In this document: piece by piece, positions 28,637-37,406 of the stretch | Numbering within the stretch: position 1 is the stretch's first letter | How the letters are laid out: every line of letters begins with the position of its first letter | Position numbers and translations under genes: made by a program | From: an uncultured Acetatifactor sp. | GTDB taxonomy: Bacteria; Bacillota; Clostridia; Lachnospirales; Lachnospiraceae | DNA: 64,000 nucleotides | NCBI GenBank assembly: GCA_910589035.1 | Contig: CAJUSI010000026.1 | Location: 186,001 to 250,000, forward strand | Direction: 5' to 3' | The notes under the pieces: generated by a model | What the model was told of the DNA's origin: nothing | Databases searched by the model: none | The model's input: the letters and a program-made list of their open reading frames with translations, nothing else

Positions 28637-28846
28637 TTACAGTTCAATCTGTATGACTTCTCCATTATATTCCACTTTGTCCCCGGCTACAAGCTTTTTT
28701 CCTCGGCGCGTCTCAATTTCTCCGTTTACCTTAACCCTGCCGTCCTGAATGACTATTTTTGATTCCACGCCGGATCCTGTCAGGCCTGCCGCCTTCAGCG
28801 CCTGTCCCAGCTTGATGTATTCCTCTCTCAGATGCACAATTTCCAT
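28637..28846 (-). CDS. yaaA: S4-domain RNA-binding protein YaaA
   Basis: Protein of 69 residues, one S4 domain: EYIKLGQALKAAGLTGSGVE, then IQDGRVKVNGEIETRRGKKL and GDKVEYNGEV. This small protein is conserved between dnaN and recF in Firmicutes (also called RlbA). It presumably binds structured RNA or the ribosome; its exact role is not settled. AAAGGTGAGAAA precedes the ATG. Confidence 0.92.
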   Translation of the reverse strand: MEIVHLREEYIKLGQALKAAGLTGSGVESKIVIQDGRVKVNGEIETRRGKKLVAGDKVEYNGEVIQIEL

Positions 28847-29048
28847 TTTCTCACCTTTTTTCCTTTATTGCAGCATTTCTTTCCATAAATTCTTTCTGAT
28901 CCTTCCCGCCCGGAACCAATATACCGCCAGAAATTACATATTTCCGTAAAATGAATCTATACCAGGCGCAGCCGGGTACCACGCCCTGTTCTGATACACA
29001 TTCCAAAGTGAGCGGAAGGAAACGGGCTGATCATTACCTGCCTGACAA

Positions 29049-30164
29049 TCAGCGGGAATAATTTGCAACCAGGCTCACGGGAAGAATCAGATATATGTAG
29101 CTTTCTTCCTCATTTTTGATAAAGCAGGGCGCCTTTGGATTCACCATGTAAAGATCCACTTCCTCATCATCAATCACACGCAGCGCATCGATGAGAAATT
29201 TAGGATTAAAGCCGATCATCAGATCCTTACCCTGCTTCTCGATTTCGATATCCTCATTCATGCTCCCCAGTGCGGAATCGATTCTGAGGGTCATCCCCTC
29301 ATCGGATATATTGATGACAATGGGCTTCCTGTCCCCTTCCCTGGTTAAAAGGGTGGCTCTGTCAATACATTCCAGCAGCTCTCTCTTATTTATCCTTACC
29401 TTAGTCTCATAATCTCCGGAGAGCATTCTGTCGATACTGAAATATTCCCCTTCTATAAGCCTGGATACCACCACTGTATTGTCAAATTCAAATACCATAT
29501 GCTTTGCGGTAAGGTAGATGACCAGATCGCTGTCAGATCCTCCGGACAGAATCTTGCTGACTTCGTTTAAGGTTTTACCCGGCACCACCACTTTTCTGGG
29601 AGCGTAGCTCTCTCTAAGCTGAAGCCTGCGTATGGAGATACGATGGCCGTCCGAGGACACCAGTCTCATTTCATCTCCATTGATTTCAAACAATTCTCCC
29701 GTCATCAGTTTATTGCTGTCATTGTCGGAGATGGAGAAGATGGTCTGCCTCACCATCTCCTTTAAGGAGAACTGTCTGATCACAATACTGTCTTCCTTTT
29801 CCACTGCCGGCAGATAGGAGAAATCCTCTCCTGATTTACCTGCGATAGTAAATTTTGCCTTTTCGCATGTTATGACTGTTCTGAAGGAAGAGTCCGATTC
29901 AATCCTTATAAGGCTGTCCGGAAGCTTTCTCACTATTTCAAGAAATATCTTTGCATCCAGAGCAATGATTCCTTTTTCCAGAATGTCCCCTTCTATCACA
30001 GTCTCGATTCCAAGATCCATGTCGTTTGCCGTCAAAGTAATGATACTGCCTGAAGCATCTATCAGAATACATTCCAGAATGGACATGGTGGTTTTATTGG
30101 GAACAGCCCTTGATACAATCTGTACACCGTTCAGAAGATTTGATTTGGAACAAACTAATTTCAT
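29049..30164 (-). CDS. dnaN: DNA polymerase III beta subunit (sliding clamp)
   Basis: Protein of 371 residues, the ring-shaped clamp that tethers replicative polymerase to DNA. The family pattern is clear from the start (MKLVCSKSNLLNGVQIVSRA then VPNKTTMSILECI), through GKSGEDFSYLPAVEKEDSIV, to the end (NPKAPCFIKNEEESYIYLIL then PV), with three consecutive clamp domains. GGGAG stands 7 bases before the ATG. It has its own leader of about 360 bases behind dnaA with a possible -10 box at 30301, so it may be transcribed both alone and with dnaA. Confidence 0.97.
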   Translation of the reverse strand: MKLVCSKSNLLNGVQIVSRAVPNKTTMSILECILIDASGSIITLTANDMDLGIETVIEGDILEKGIIALDAKIFLEIVRKLPDSLIRIESDSSFRTVITCEKAKFTIAGKSGEDFSYLPAVEKEDSIVIRQFSLKEMVRQTIFSISDNDSNKLMTGELFEINGDEMRLVSSDGHRISIRRLQLRESYAPRKVVVPGKTLNEVSKILSGGSDSDLVIYLTAKHMVFEFDNTVVVSRLIEGEYFSIDRMLSGDYETKVRINKRELLECIDRATLLTREGDRKPIVINISDEGMTLRIDSALGSMNEDIEIEKQGKDLMIGFNPKFLIDALRVIDDEEVDLYMVNPKAPCFIKNEEESYIYLILPVSLVANYSR

Positions 30165-30477
30165 GGATTTACTCCCTTCTTTTTTAAACAGGTCTCACAT
30201 TTTGAAAACAGGTCTCACGGGCGGACCGGTTATATATAAAATATAAAAGTAATTCATAATAATCTTATTAATGGATGTTGATATGTGCATAACTGCTTCT
30301 ATTATACTATTTTTCAGGCAAAAAGGGAATGGAAAACTGGTGATTATTTTCAGGATAACCTGAGAATAAATATCAGGTTATTCACATCGATTTATTTGCC
30401 GGTAATTCTCTGCAAAAGTTATAAACACCATATCCACAGGTTTTACACTTTCCTATTAACCGCTCCTGTTAAGAGGG
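30165..30477. promoter_or_regulatory. dnaA-dnaN gap: dnaN leader with DnaA-box-like sites
   Basis: AT-rich. On the minus strand TATAAT (30301-30306) could be the -10 of a dnaN promoter, but no good -35 is seen. Two near-DnaA boxes, TTATTCACA (30378-30386) and ATATCCACA (30430-30438), each have one mismatch, as in bipartite Firmicutes origins that flank dnaA. A paired AACCTGA..ATATCAGGTT hairpin lies at about 30356-30380. Confidence 0.5.
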
Positions 30478-30540
30478 GGTTAACTTCTAAGAAGGGTTTA
30501 GCTTCTAAGAAGGGTTTAGCTTCTAAGAAGGGTTTAGCTT
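30478..30540. repeat. 18-bp tandem repeats across the dnaA stop codon
   Basis: About 3.5 units of GGTTTAGCTTCTAAGAAG, each containing the palindrome CTTCTAAGAAG. The first unit on the minus strand supplies the last DnaA codons (KKLNPS) and the TAG stop; each later unit repeats an in-frame TAG. Confidence 0.85.
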
Positions 30541-31890
30541 CTTTATTATAATATCCACCTTATTTTTAAGATCTTCGTTGATTTCCAGTTCGGAGGTGAT
30601 CTTGTTGACTCCATGCATAATGGTAGTGTGGTCCTTCTTGGAAAGAAGCTTTCCTATATTTACATAGGAGGTATCCGTCAGCTTCCGGCACAGGTACATG
30701 ACAATCTGCCTTGGAAGCACAAATTCCGAATTTCTCTTCTTGGAGGTCACATCCTCAGGTTTTACGCCGAAATGCTCCGACACTACATTAATGATGGTAT
30801 GGGGTGTGATTTCTCTTGATTTGTTCGGATAGATCACATCCTTTAATGCCTCTTCTGCCACGGGCAGCGTCAGATCCACCTGATTTAATTTCGCAGCCGC
30901 AACTATTTTATTCAGCGCCCCCTCCAGCTCTCTGATATTTGATTTAATATTAGTCGCTATGTAATTGATAATTTCCTCATTGATCTTGAGGCTGCAGAGC
31001 TCCGCGTTTTTACGCAGGATTGCCATTCTGGTCTCATAATCCGGAGGCTGGATATCCGCAATCAGCCCCCATTCGAACCGGGAGCGGAAACGCTCATCCA
31101 GATTATCGATCTCCTTGGGAGGCTTGTCCGAGGAGAGAATAATCTGCTTTCTGGCGGAATGCAGTACATTGAAGGTGTGGAAGAATTCCTCCTGGGTACT
31201 TTCCTTTCCTATAATAAACTGCACATCATCTACCATGAGCACGTCCACGGTCCTGTACTTCTCCCGGAGCTTGGTCATGGAAGCTGCATTACCGCTTCGG
31301 ATGGACTCGATCACTTCGTTTGTGAATTCCTCGCTGGTCACATAGAGAACCTTCTTGTCAGGATTCTGTTCCAGAATGAAATGACCGATGGAATGCATCA
31401 GGTGGGTCTTACCCAGTCCCGGCCCCCCGTAGAGATAGAGGGGATTGTAGGTCTGTCCCGGAGATTCCGCTACCGCAAGGGAGGCGGAATGGGCAAACTT
31501 ATTGCTGCTTCCCACCACAAAGGTATTGAATTTATATTTCGGGTTCAGATTGGCGTCTTCCGTATCGCCGTTTCCATCATAGTCAGGACGGTTCTCTGAT
31601 ACCGATTCCGCCGGGAATTCTTCCGGAATATCCTTTTTCAGAATGAAGGTGACATCATAGTAATGATTATACATCTCCGTGATGGCAACCTTGAAAAAGC
31701 TCTTATATCTGGAAGAAATATAGTCCAGCATATGGGATTGCTCGGAGGGGATGATAATGTTTACCACATCATTTATCACCTTATAAAATTCAAGGGGTTC
31801 AACCCATGTCTTATAGGATATATCAGTGAGATCATATTCCCTTTTTATGGTTTCTTTAATTGTAAGCCAATTCGCTTTGATATCATCCAT
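30523..31890 (-). CDS. dnaA: Chromosomal replication initiator DnaA
   Basis: Protein of 455 residues from MDDIKANWLTIKETI; AAGGA stands 9 bases upstream, whereas the longer start at 31917 has no site. Domain I is at the N-terminus and the AAA+ domain III has Walker A YGGPGLGKTHLMHSIG and Walker B DVLMVDDVQFI. Domain IV carries the DnaA-box-binding signature KKDHTTIMHGVNKI near the C-terminus. It binds the boxes in the adjacent gap, opens oriC and represses its own transcription. Its leader contains a large inverted repeat, and its final codons fall in an 18-base tandem repeat. Confidence 0.97.
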   Translation of the reverse strand: MDDIKANWLTIKETIKREYDLTDISYKTWVEPLEFYKVINDVVNIIIPSEQSHMLDYISSRYKSFFKVAITEMYNHYYDVTFILKKDIPEEFPAESVSENRPDYDGNGDTEDANLNPKYKFNTFVVGSSNKFAHSASLAVAESPGQTYNPLYLYGGPGLGKTHLMHSIGHFILEQNPDKKVLYVTSEEFTNEVIESIRSGNAASMTKLREKYRTVDVLMVDDVQFIIGKESTQEEFFHTFNVLHSARKQIILSSDKPPKEIDNLDERFRSRFEWGLIADIQPPDYETRMAILRKNAELCSLKINEEIINYIATNIKSNIRELEGALNKIVAAAKLNQVDLTLPVAEEALKDVIYPNKSREITPHTIINVVSEHFGVKPEDVTSKKRNSEFVLPRQIVMYLCRKLTDTSYVNIGKLLSKKDHTTIMHGVNKITSELEINEDLKNKVDIIIKKLNPS

Positions 31891-31924
31891 CGGTTCGGAT
31901 CCTTCCCTGGTCAGCATGATTTAT

Positions 31925-31987
31925 ACTGCAGACCGCCAGGATTTACATTGATGCTCCTGGGAAAATACTTGGCTGGCGGTCTGCAGT
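31925..31987. promoter_or_regulatory. 15-bp inverted repeat in the dnaA leader
   Basis: ACTGCAGACCGCCAG (31925-31939) and its exact reverse complement (31973-31987), separated by 33 bases, lie between the dnaA promoter and its start codon. In the transcript this would form a stable long-loop stem about 35 bases upstream of the ATG. An operator or a translation-control structure are both possible. Confidence 0.6.
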
Positions 31988-32050
31988 CGGGCCGTACTGC
32001 AAATTTAGTCGGTGTGCAGTATATATTCAGCGCTGATACTGCATTTTCCT

Positions 32051-32079
32051 ATTGTAATATAGAATTCTTAATAATTCAA
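32051..32079 (-). promoter_or_regulatory. Candidate sigma-A promoter of dnaA
   Basis: Minus strand TTGAAT (32079-32074), a 17-base spacer, TACAAT (32056-32051). It is about 160 bases upstream of the dnaA start and adjacent to DnaA boxes, as expected for autoregulation. Confidence 0.65.
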
Positions 32080-32084
32080 ATATA

Positions 32085-32345
32085 AGTTATGAACATTTCT
32101 ATGGATAAAGTTATCCACATAATGTGAATAATTATGTTTATAATTCTGCCGTATACATGGGAATGTGGATATAAATGTGTATATGTGGATAAATCAATAA
32201 AATGAAAAATCCTTATTTTTCAGGTCTTTTTAGAAAATTCTCACTTTTTGTTCACAGGAAATATTCTCTTTTATCCGCATTATCCACAAGTAATCAACAT
32301 TATGTGTATAAGTCAGTTTCCGGTTATCCATGTGGATATCTATGT
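32085..32345. other. oriC: Probable replication origin oriC with DnaA boxes
   Basis: Three perfect DnaA boxes: TTATCCACA at 32111-32119 and 32280-32288 and the reverse TGTGGATAA at 32184-32192. Near matches are TGTGGATAT (32164, 32331), TTATCCGCA (32271) and TTATCCATG (32324). The surrounding DNA is very AT-rich, and the downstream 32345-32420 stretch could serve as the unwinding element. Genes diverge on both sides (dnaA left, rpmH right). Confidence 0.88.
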
Positions 32346-32425
32346 GTATAACTGAAATAAAATTTTTTTTTACATTTCAAACCGGGATTTATGCTGAAAT
32401 TTCAAGTAATTTTATTTAAAATTCC

Positions 32426-32454
32426 TTGACATCGGGCGATTTTTTATATACAAT
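32426..32454 (+). promoter_or_regulatory. Sigma-A promoter of the rpmH operon
   Basis: TTGACA, a 17-base spacer and TACAAT, a near-consensus vegetative promoter. The transcript would begin at about 32462 and carries dispersed repeat B copy 1 in its 5' leader before rpmH. Confidence 0.85.
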
Positions 32455-32508
32455 CAAATATGCTATTTTCCTGATAATTCGTATGAAGAGAAGAAAATCA
32501 GACGCCTT

Positions 32509-32616
32509 TATACACACTGCTCAACGATTTCACTTGCCGCGAAACCAGACTGCATAAAGCTGACTGGTTCCATCGCATAATTACATCAGGCAGTATTCAG
32601 CGTTATGCAGTATAAA
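32509..32616. repeat. Dispersed hairpin repeat B, copy 1, in the rpmH leader
   Basis: Reverse orientation relative to the copies at 37280 and 50925. TTATACACACTGC at one end and GCAGTATAAA at the other form inverted termini; the inner blocks AACGATTTCACTTG, ACTGGTTCCATCGCATAA and TTCAGCGTTATGCAG match the other copies. It lies between promoter and ribosome binding site, so it is transcribed in the rpmH leader. Confidence 0.8.
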
Positions 32617-32644
32617 AGGTCCGGAGAAAAGGAGGTGCCTTTCC

Positions 32645-32779
32645 ATGAAAATGACATATCAGCCCAAAAAGCGTTCGCACGCTAAGGTTCACGGTTTCAG
32701 AGCGAGAATGAGTACTCGCGGCGGAAGAAAAGTTTTGGCGGCCAGACGTGCAAAAGGAAGAAAAAGATTATCCGCATAG
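32645..32779 (+). CDS. rpmH: 50S ribosomal protein L34
   Basis: Protein of 44 residues ([20 protein letters not shown], then [20 protein letters not shown] and RLSA), the very basic L34 of the large ribosomal subunit, with complete family sequence. AAGGAGGTG lies 7-9 bases before the ATG. It is the first gene of the rpmH-rnpA-yidD-yidC-jag-mnmE-mnmG series at the origin. A hairpin follows its stop and probably reduces read-through to rnpA. Confidence 0.97.
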   Translation: MKMTYQPKKRSHAKVHGFRARMSTRGGRKVLAARRAKGRKRLSA

Positions 32780-32801
32780 GTCACAGAAATGTGGCCTTTT
32801 T
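32779..32801 (+). terminator. Terminator/attenuator between rpmH and rnpA
   Basis: GGTCACA - GAAA - TGTGGCC followed by TTTTT, directly at the rpmH stop codon. It is likely partial, lowering rnpA expression relative to rpmH. Confidence 0.75.
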
Positions 32802-32829
32802 GATTACGTTTGTGCTTTCAGGAGGATGA

Positions 32830-33174
32830 ATGCAGATGAATTTTTCCGAAAGCCTTAAAAAAAATCACCAGTTTCAATTTGTTTATCAAAACGGTAAATC
32901 TTATGCAGATAAATATCTGGTTATGTACGTGATGGAAAATGGCACCGACAGAAACAGAATTGGAATCAGTGTGAGCAAAAAAGTTGGAAACAGTGTGGTA
33001 AGACACCGGGTTAAGAGACTGGTGCATGAGAATTACAGACTGCAGGAAGCGGTGTTCAATAGTGGTTTGGACATTGTGGTCGTGGCAAGGCAGAGGACGG
33101 CTTCGGCTGATTATTATCAGGTAGGAAAGTCGCTTCTTCATATTGCAAAGCTTCATCGTATCATAAATATGTAA
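32830..33174 (+). CDS. rnpA: Ribonuclease P protein component
   Basis: Protein of 114 residues, the protein partner of RNase P RNA, which removes 5' leaders from pre-tRNAs. It carries the family RNR-type motif NRIGISVSKKVGNSVVRHRV with KRLVHENYR, and the early FQFVYQNGKSYADKYLVMYV segment. AGGAGG precedes two close ATGs (MQM); either could start the protein. Normal length and position after rpmH. Confidence 0.96.
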   Translation: MQMNFSESLKKNHQFQFVYQNGKSYADKYLVMYVMENGTDRNRIGISVSKKVGNSVVRHRVKRLVHENYRLQEAVFNSGLDIVVVARQRTASADYYQVGKSLLHIAKLHRIINM

Positions 33175-33244
33175 TGAAAGTCCTGTCAACGGAATTTATA
33201 TTGAACATATGTTCTGCTGTACGGGAAACGGAAGTTCATCAATC

Positions 33245-33454
33245 ATGAAAAAATTTTTAATTGTGGGTATCAGATTTTATCAAAAGTATTTATCTCCCAT
33301 GAAAAGGACGAAATGCCCCTATATTCCATGCTGTTCCCAGTATGGACTGGAGGCTGTGGAAAAGTACGGCGCGGTAAAGGGGAGCCTTCTGGCAATCTGG
33401 AGAATACTGCGCTGTAATCCTTTTTCCAAAGGGGGATTTGATCCTGTTCCTTAG
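33245..33454 (+). CDS. yidD: Membrane protein insertion efficiency factor YidD
   Basis: Protein of 69 residues: MKKFLIVGIRFYQKYLSPMK, then CPYIPCCSQYGLEAVEKYGA and ILRCNPFSKGGFDPVP. This is the full YidD pattern, with the conserved cysteines and the RCNP...G.DPVP end. It helps YidC to insert membrane proteins. The frame extends upstream to 33209, but family length and sequence favour the ATG at 33245. It lies between rnpA and yidC as usual. Confidence 0.92.
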   Translation: MKKFLIVGIRFYQKYLSPMKRTKCPYIPCCSQYGLEAVEKYGAVKGSLLAIWRILRCNPFSKGGFDPVP

Positions 33455-33522
33455 GAACATTTCCTTAGGAACATTTCCTTAATCTGCGTACCGACAAACC
33501 TTAGCTGAGAGGATACGGATAA

Positions 33523-34839
33523 ATGAATCTAATTTTACTGACTCAGAACAGTACCCCTATTATAGGGCAGGTGGCATGGCTGCTTGGAAATATTATGAAC
33601 GGGATTTTCTATGTGATAGACCTGATAGGAATTCCCAATATAGGTCTCGCCATTATTATATTTACCATCGTGGTAAACCTTCTGATGACTCCATTGAATA
33701 TCAAGCAGCAGAAGTTTTCAAAGCTGTCCGCCAAAATGAGTCCTGAAATACAGGCCATTGAAGCAAAATATAAGGGAAGAAATGATCAGGATTCCCTGAT
33801 GGCGAAAAATCAGGAAGTAAGAATGATTTATGCAAAATACGGCGTGTCCGCAAGCGGCAGCTGCGTACAGCTGTTGATTCAGATGCCCATTCTGTTTGCT
33901 CTGTATCGGGTTATTTATTCCATGCCTGCCTATGTGACCAAGATCGGCAATACCTTCAGAGTGCTGGCCGACAAGATTATATCCGTTGACGGAGCGGGAT
34001 TTCTGCAGGATTCGGGGATCGACAGTATTACCAGTGTGGTTTCCATGTACGGACAGTCCATGACAAAAGGAGATCTGTCCAACGGGGTAATCGATGTATT
34101 GAACAGATTGTCCTCCGCAGATCTGGCTACGGTTGCCGGGCATTATGATCTGACCAATCTTACCTATGAGGGACATCTGATTTTAAGCAATGATACCACA
34201 AGGGGCCTCATTGATACCTTTAATAATTTTCTGGGACTGAATATGGGTGATTCTCCCAGTACGCTGATAAGGACTGCATGGGCGGCGGGAGCATGGGGTA
34301 TCGTAATCGGAGCCGTGCTGATTCCCGTGCTTTCCGCGGTAACCCAGTGGATCAATGTAAAGCTGATGCCCCAGCAGCCTGTCAACGGCAATGAGAAGGC
34401 TTCCTCCATGGCTTCTTCCATGAAGACCATGAATATGATCATGCCTCTCATATCAGCCTGGTTCTGCTTTTCTCTTCCTTCCGGATTAGGTCTGTACTGG
34501 GTGGCAGGAAGCGTGGTGAGAAGCATCCAGCAGGTGGTAATCAACAAGCATATTGACAAAATGGATTTTGATAAGGTCATTGCCAAAAATTCCGAGAAGA
34601 GTGCCAAAAAGATCGAAAAGATGAAGCAAACCCAGGAGAGGATGAATGCTTACGCCAGCATGAAGACAAAGAGCATTCAGAGTAAGGCTTCCATAAATTC
34701 AGGAGTCTCCGAAAGGGATAAGGAGGCGGCGTCCCAGAATGCTTCTTCCAATTATTCTTCTGCTCCGGCAAAGGCGGGCAGCATGAGGGAAAAGGCCAAT
34801 ATGGTAAGAGATTATAATGAGAAAAACAACAGCCGATAA
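33523..34839 (+). CDS. yidC: Membrane protein insertase YidC/Oxa1
   Basis: Protein of 438 residues that inserts and folds inner-membrane proteins. A first membrane segment (GQVAWLLGNIMNGIFYVIDL) precedes the YidC core (NIGLAIIIFTIVVNLLMTPL, QLLIQMPILFALYRVIYSMP). The segment between the core helices has a long extracellular insertion (about residues 145-245), and the final membrane helices include PLISAWFCFSLPSGLGLYWV. The C-terminus is basic and Ser/Lys-rich, probably for ribosome contact. No lipobox is visible. AGAGGATACGG precedes the ATG. It is followed by jag. Confidence 0.94.
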   Translation: MNLILLTQNSTPIIGQVAWLLGNIMNGIFYVIDLIGIPNIGLAIIIFTIVVNLLMTPLNIKQQKFSKLSAKMSPEIQAIEAKYKGRNDQDSLMAKNQEVRMIYAKYGVSASGSCVQLLIQMPILFALYRVIYSMPAYVTKIGNTFRVLADKIISVDGAGFLQDSGIDSITSVVSMYGQSMTKGDLSNGVIDVLNRLSSADLATVAGHYDLTNLTYEGHLILSNDTTRGLIDTFNNFLGLNMGDSPSTLIRTAWAAGAWGIVIGAVLIPVLSAVTQWINVKLMPQQPVNGNEKASSMASSMKTMNMIMPLISAWFCFSLPSGLGLYWVAGSVVRSIQQVVINKHIDKMDFDKVIAKNSEKSAKKIEKMKQTQERMNAYASMKTKSIQSKASINSGVSERDKEAASQNASSNYSSAPAKAGSMREKANMVRDYNEKNNSR

Positions 34840-34909
34840 ATACCGGGGTTATAGAAAATGTAAAACAGTACCAAATAAAGTGAAAAGAATAGATGGGGAG
34901 GATTAAGAT

Positions 34910-35554
34910 ATGAGCAAGGAACAGGAATATATCGAGATATCCGCAAAAACGGTGAGTGAAGCGATCACGGAAGCCTGCCGGAAATTCGGAGTTACAAGCG
35001 ACCGGCTTGACTATCAGGTGACGGATGAGGGCTCAAGCGGATTTCTGGGAATCGGTTCCAGACCCGCAATCATCAAAGCTGCCGTTAAGATCGAAGAGGT
35101 TTCCATCGAAGAGGCTGCCGGGAATTTCCTGGATAAGATATTCCAGGCAATGAACATGACGGTTAAGGTGGAAGTAAAATATGATGAAGCGGAAAAGTCC
35201 ATGGATATTGACCTTTCAGGAAACGAGATGGGTATCCTGATCGGAAAGAGGGGACAGACTCTTGATTCCCTTCAATATCTTGTTTCCCTGGTGGTGAATA
35301 AGGAAGCGGAAGAGTATATAAGGGTTAAGGTGGATACGGAGGATTACCGCCAGAGGAGGAAGGAAACCCTTGAGAATCTTGCCCGGAATATTGCTTATAA
35401 GGTAAAAAAGACCAGAAGACCGGTATCTCTGGAGCCCATGAATCCTTATGAAAGAAGGATTATCCATTCGGCACTGCAGAATGACAAGAATATATCCACT
35501 CACAGCGAGGGAGATGAACCCTTCAGAAGAGTGGTAGTTACTTATAAGAGATAA
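34910..35554 (+). CDS. jag: Jag/KhpB RNA-binding protein
   Basis: Protein of 214 residues with three domains. The Jag N-domain is at 1-60 (EYIEISAKTVSEAITEACRK, GSSGFLGIGSRPAIIKAAVK). The KH domain (about 75-150) has the LIGKRGQTLDSLQYLVSLVV loop. The R3H domain (about 150-214) contains NPYERRIIHSALQNDKNIST and SEGDEPFRRVVV. It binds RNA with KhpA and influences cell envelope synthesis in related Firmicutes. GGGGAGGATTAAGAT precedes the ATG. It is downstream of yidC as usual. Confidence 0.95.
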   Translation: MSKEQEYIEISAKTVSEAITEACRKFGVTSDRLDYQVTDEGSSGFLGIGSRPAIIKAAVKIEEVSIEEAAGNFLDKIFQAMNMTVKVEVKYDEAEKSMDIDLSGNEMGILIGKRGQTLDSLQYLVSLVVNKEAEEYIRVKVDTEDYRQRRKETLENLARNIAYKVKKTRRPVSLEPMNPYERRIIHSALQNDKNISTHSEGDEPFRRVVVTYKR

Positions 35555-35577
35555 TTACATTTGATCTGGGAGAGAAA

Positions 35578-35676
35578 GGGGCTGTCGGAAACGCTGTCAA
35601 CATACAATATATGGTTGTGATTTCTAAAGTCTCAGAGCATATATTGTGGGAGGACAGTTATTTTTCGACAGTCCCT
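35578..35676. repeat. Dispersed hairpin repeat A, copy 2 (99 bp)
   Basis: Starts GGGGCTGTCGGAAACGCTGT and ends with ATTTTTCGACAGTCCCT, inverted termini; CATACAATATATGGTTGTGA and CATATATTGTGGG form the inner stem. Nearly identical to copy 3 at 48026. It lies between jag and mnmE, inside an operon. Confidence 0.85.
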
Positions 35677-35705
35677 TTTAAGCTGTTTTATAAGGTAAAT
35701 CATTT

Positions 35706-37124
35706 ATGAGAAAAACGGATACAATTGCCGCAATCGCAACAGGGCTTACGGATTCCGGAATCGGAATTGTAAGAATAAGCGGAACGGATGCAATTGAGGT
35801 GGGAAACAGAATATTTAAACTGCCTTCCGGCAGAAGGATTCTCTCCCGGGCGGTAAGCCATATGTTATATTACGGCTTTGCCGTGGATGACGGGGAAGAT
35901 CTTGTGATAGATGAAGTGATGGCCGTGGTAATGGCGTCCCCCAGAAGCTTTACTGGGGAGAATACGGTGGAGATTCAGTGCCATGGGGGCGTGTATGTGA
36001 TGAAGAAAATTCTGGATACCGCCTTAAAATGCGGGGCAAGGCTGGCTGAGCCGGGAGAGTTTACCAGACGAGCCTTTTTGAACGGGAGAATGGATCTGTC
36101 CATGGCCGAGGCGGTGATGGATGTCATTCAGTCCCAGAATAAATATGCTCTGGTTTCCTCGGTCAATCAGCTCAGGGGAGCTCTTTCCGATAAAATAAAA
36201 AGCTTACGTTCTAAAGTTCTATACGAAATTGCGTTTATTGAATCCGCTCTTGACGATCCGGAGCATTTTGACCTGGAGGATTACCCTGAAGAGCTTGCGG
36301 ATAAGCTTACCGTTCTTACGGATGAGATCGGCGGACTCATTGCCGCGTCCTGGAACGGCAGGCTGATAAAGGAGGGAATACGGACGGTAATTGTGGGGAA
36401 GCCCAATGCGGGAAAATCTTCCCTTCTGAACTGCCTTGTGGGAGAGGAGAGAGCCATTGTAACGGAAATTGCCGGGACTACGAGGGATGTACTGCAGGAG
36501 AGCGTGCGTCTGGGCGAAATCATTCTGAATGTGGTGGATACGGCAGGAATCCGCAGCACGGAGGATACGGTGGAGAGGATCGGCGTGGAGAAAGCCAGAA
36601 AATACGCGGGGGATGCGGATCTGATTCTCTATGTGGCGGATGCCTCCGTAAGCCTGGACGAGAACGACAGGGAGATTGTTTCGCTGATAAAGGATAAGAA
36701 TGTCATTGTATTGCTGAATAAAAGCGATCTGGAGAACAGGGTCACGGCAGAAAGCATGGAGAAGCTTTTTCAGGAAAGCGGAAAGCCTCTTCAGGAGAGC
36801 GGAAAACCCCTTATCATAAAGACATCTGCCAGGGACGGAGAGGGCATGCGGGAATTGGAGGAGAGTATTAAAAATATTTTCTTTCAGGGAAATATTAGGA
36901 GCAGTCATGAGATGGTCATCACAAATATGAGGCATAAGGAAGCTCTTGAGGAAGCATATCAATCCCTGATGCTGGTGAAAAAGAGTATAGGGGAGGGACT
37001 GCCGGAGGATTTCTATTCCATTGACCTGATGAACGCCTATTCCTGCCTTGGGCGGATCATCGGAGAGGAAGTGGACGATGACCTGGTGGAAGAGATTTTT
37101 TCAAAATTCTGTATGGGAAAGTAA
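35706..37124 (+). CDS. mnmE: tRNA modification GTPase MnmE (TrmE)
   Basis: Protein of 472 residues that works with MnmG to install the carboxymethylaminomethyl group on U34 of tRNAs. The N-terminal folate-binding domain starts TDTIAAIATGLTDSGIGIVR; the helical domain carries the G domain with VGKPNAGKSSLLN near residue 235, TEIAGTTRDVL, VVDTAGIRSTED and LLNKSDL. The protein ends FSKFCMGK, the family's C-terminal Cys motif (usually FCIGK). AAGGTAAATC is the likely ribosome binding site. It is followed after a 280-base gap by mnmG. Confidence 0.96.
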   Translation: MRKTDTIAAIATGLTDSGIGIVRISGTDAIEVGNRIFKLPSGRRILSRAVSHMLYYGFAVDDGEDLVIDEVMAVVMASPRSFTGENTVEIQCHGGVYVMKKILDTALKCGARLAEPGEFTRRAFLNGRMDLSMAEAVMDVIQSQNKYALVSSVNQLRGALSDKIKSLRSKVLYEIAFIESALDDPEHFDLEDYPEELADKLTVLTDEIGGLIAASWNGRLIKEGIRTVIVGKPNAGKSSLLNCLVGEERAIVTEIAGTTRDVLQESVRLGEIILNVVDTAGIRSTEDTVERIGVEKARKYAGDADLILYVADASVSLDENDREIVSLIKDKNVIVLLNKSDLENRVTAESMEKLFQESGKPLQESGKPLIIKTSARDGEGMRELEESIKNIFFQGNIRSSHEMVITNMRHKEALEEAYQSLMLVKKSIGEGLPEDFYSIDLMNAYSCLGRIIGEEVDDDLVEEIFSKFCMGK

Positions 37125-37279
37125 GGCAGGAAGCCATAATTGTAAACTTCCATTTAGGCACTTAACAACGAAATATTGTGTAAAGTGGCATAATTTTGGT
37201 TCCGGCTTGTCCGGATTAGGAAAATAATGTAAGGAGCTATATTCAGTTATGGAGAGCTTTTCGGGAAAGAAAAAGCCTC

Positions 37280-37386
37280 TTATATACTGCATAACGCTGA
37301 ATGCTGCCTGATGCAATCATGCGATGGAACCAGTCAGAGTTATGCAGTCTGGTATCATGGCAAGTGAAATCGTTAAGCAGTATAAA
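37280..37386. repeat. Dispersed hairpin repeat B, copy 2
   Basis: TTATATACTGCATAACGCTG to AAATCGTTAAGCAGTATAAA: inverted termini TATACTGC/GCAGTATA and an inner ACTGCATAAC/GTTATGCAGT-type pair. Non-coding. It fills the gap between mnmE and mnmG. Confidence 0.85.
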
Positions 37387-37406
37387 TTATTGAAAAGAGA
37401 TATCAT

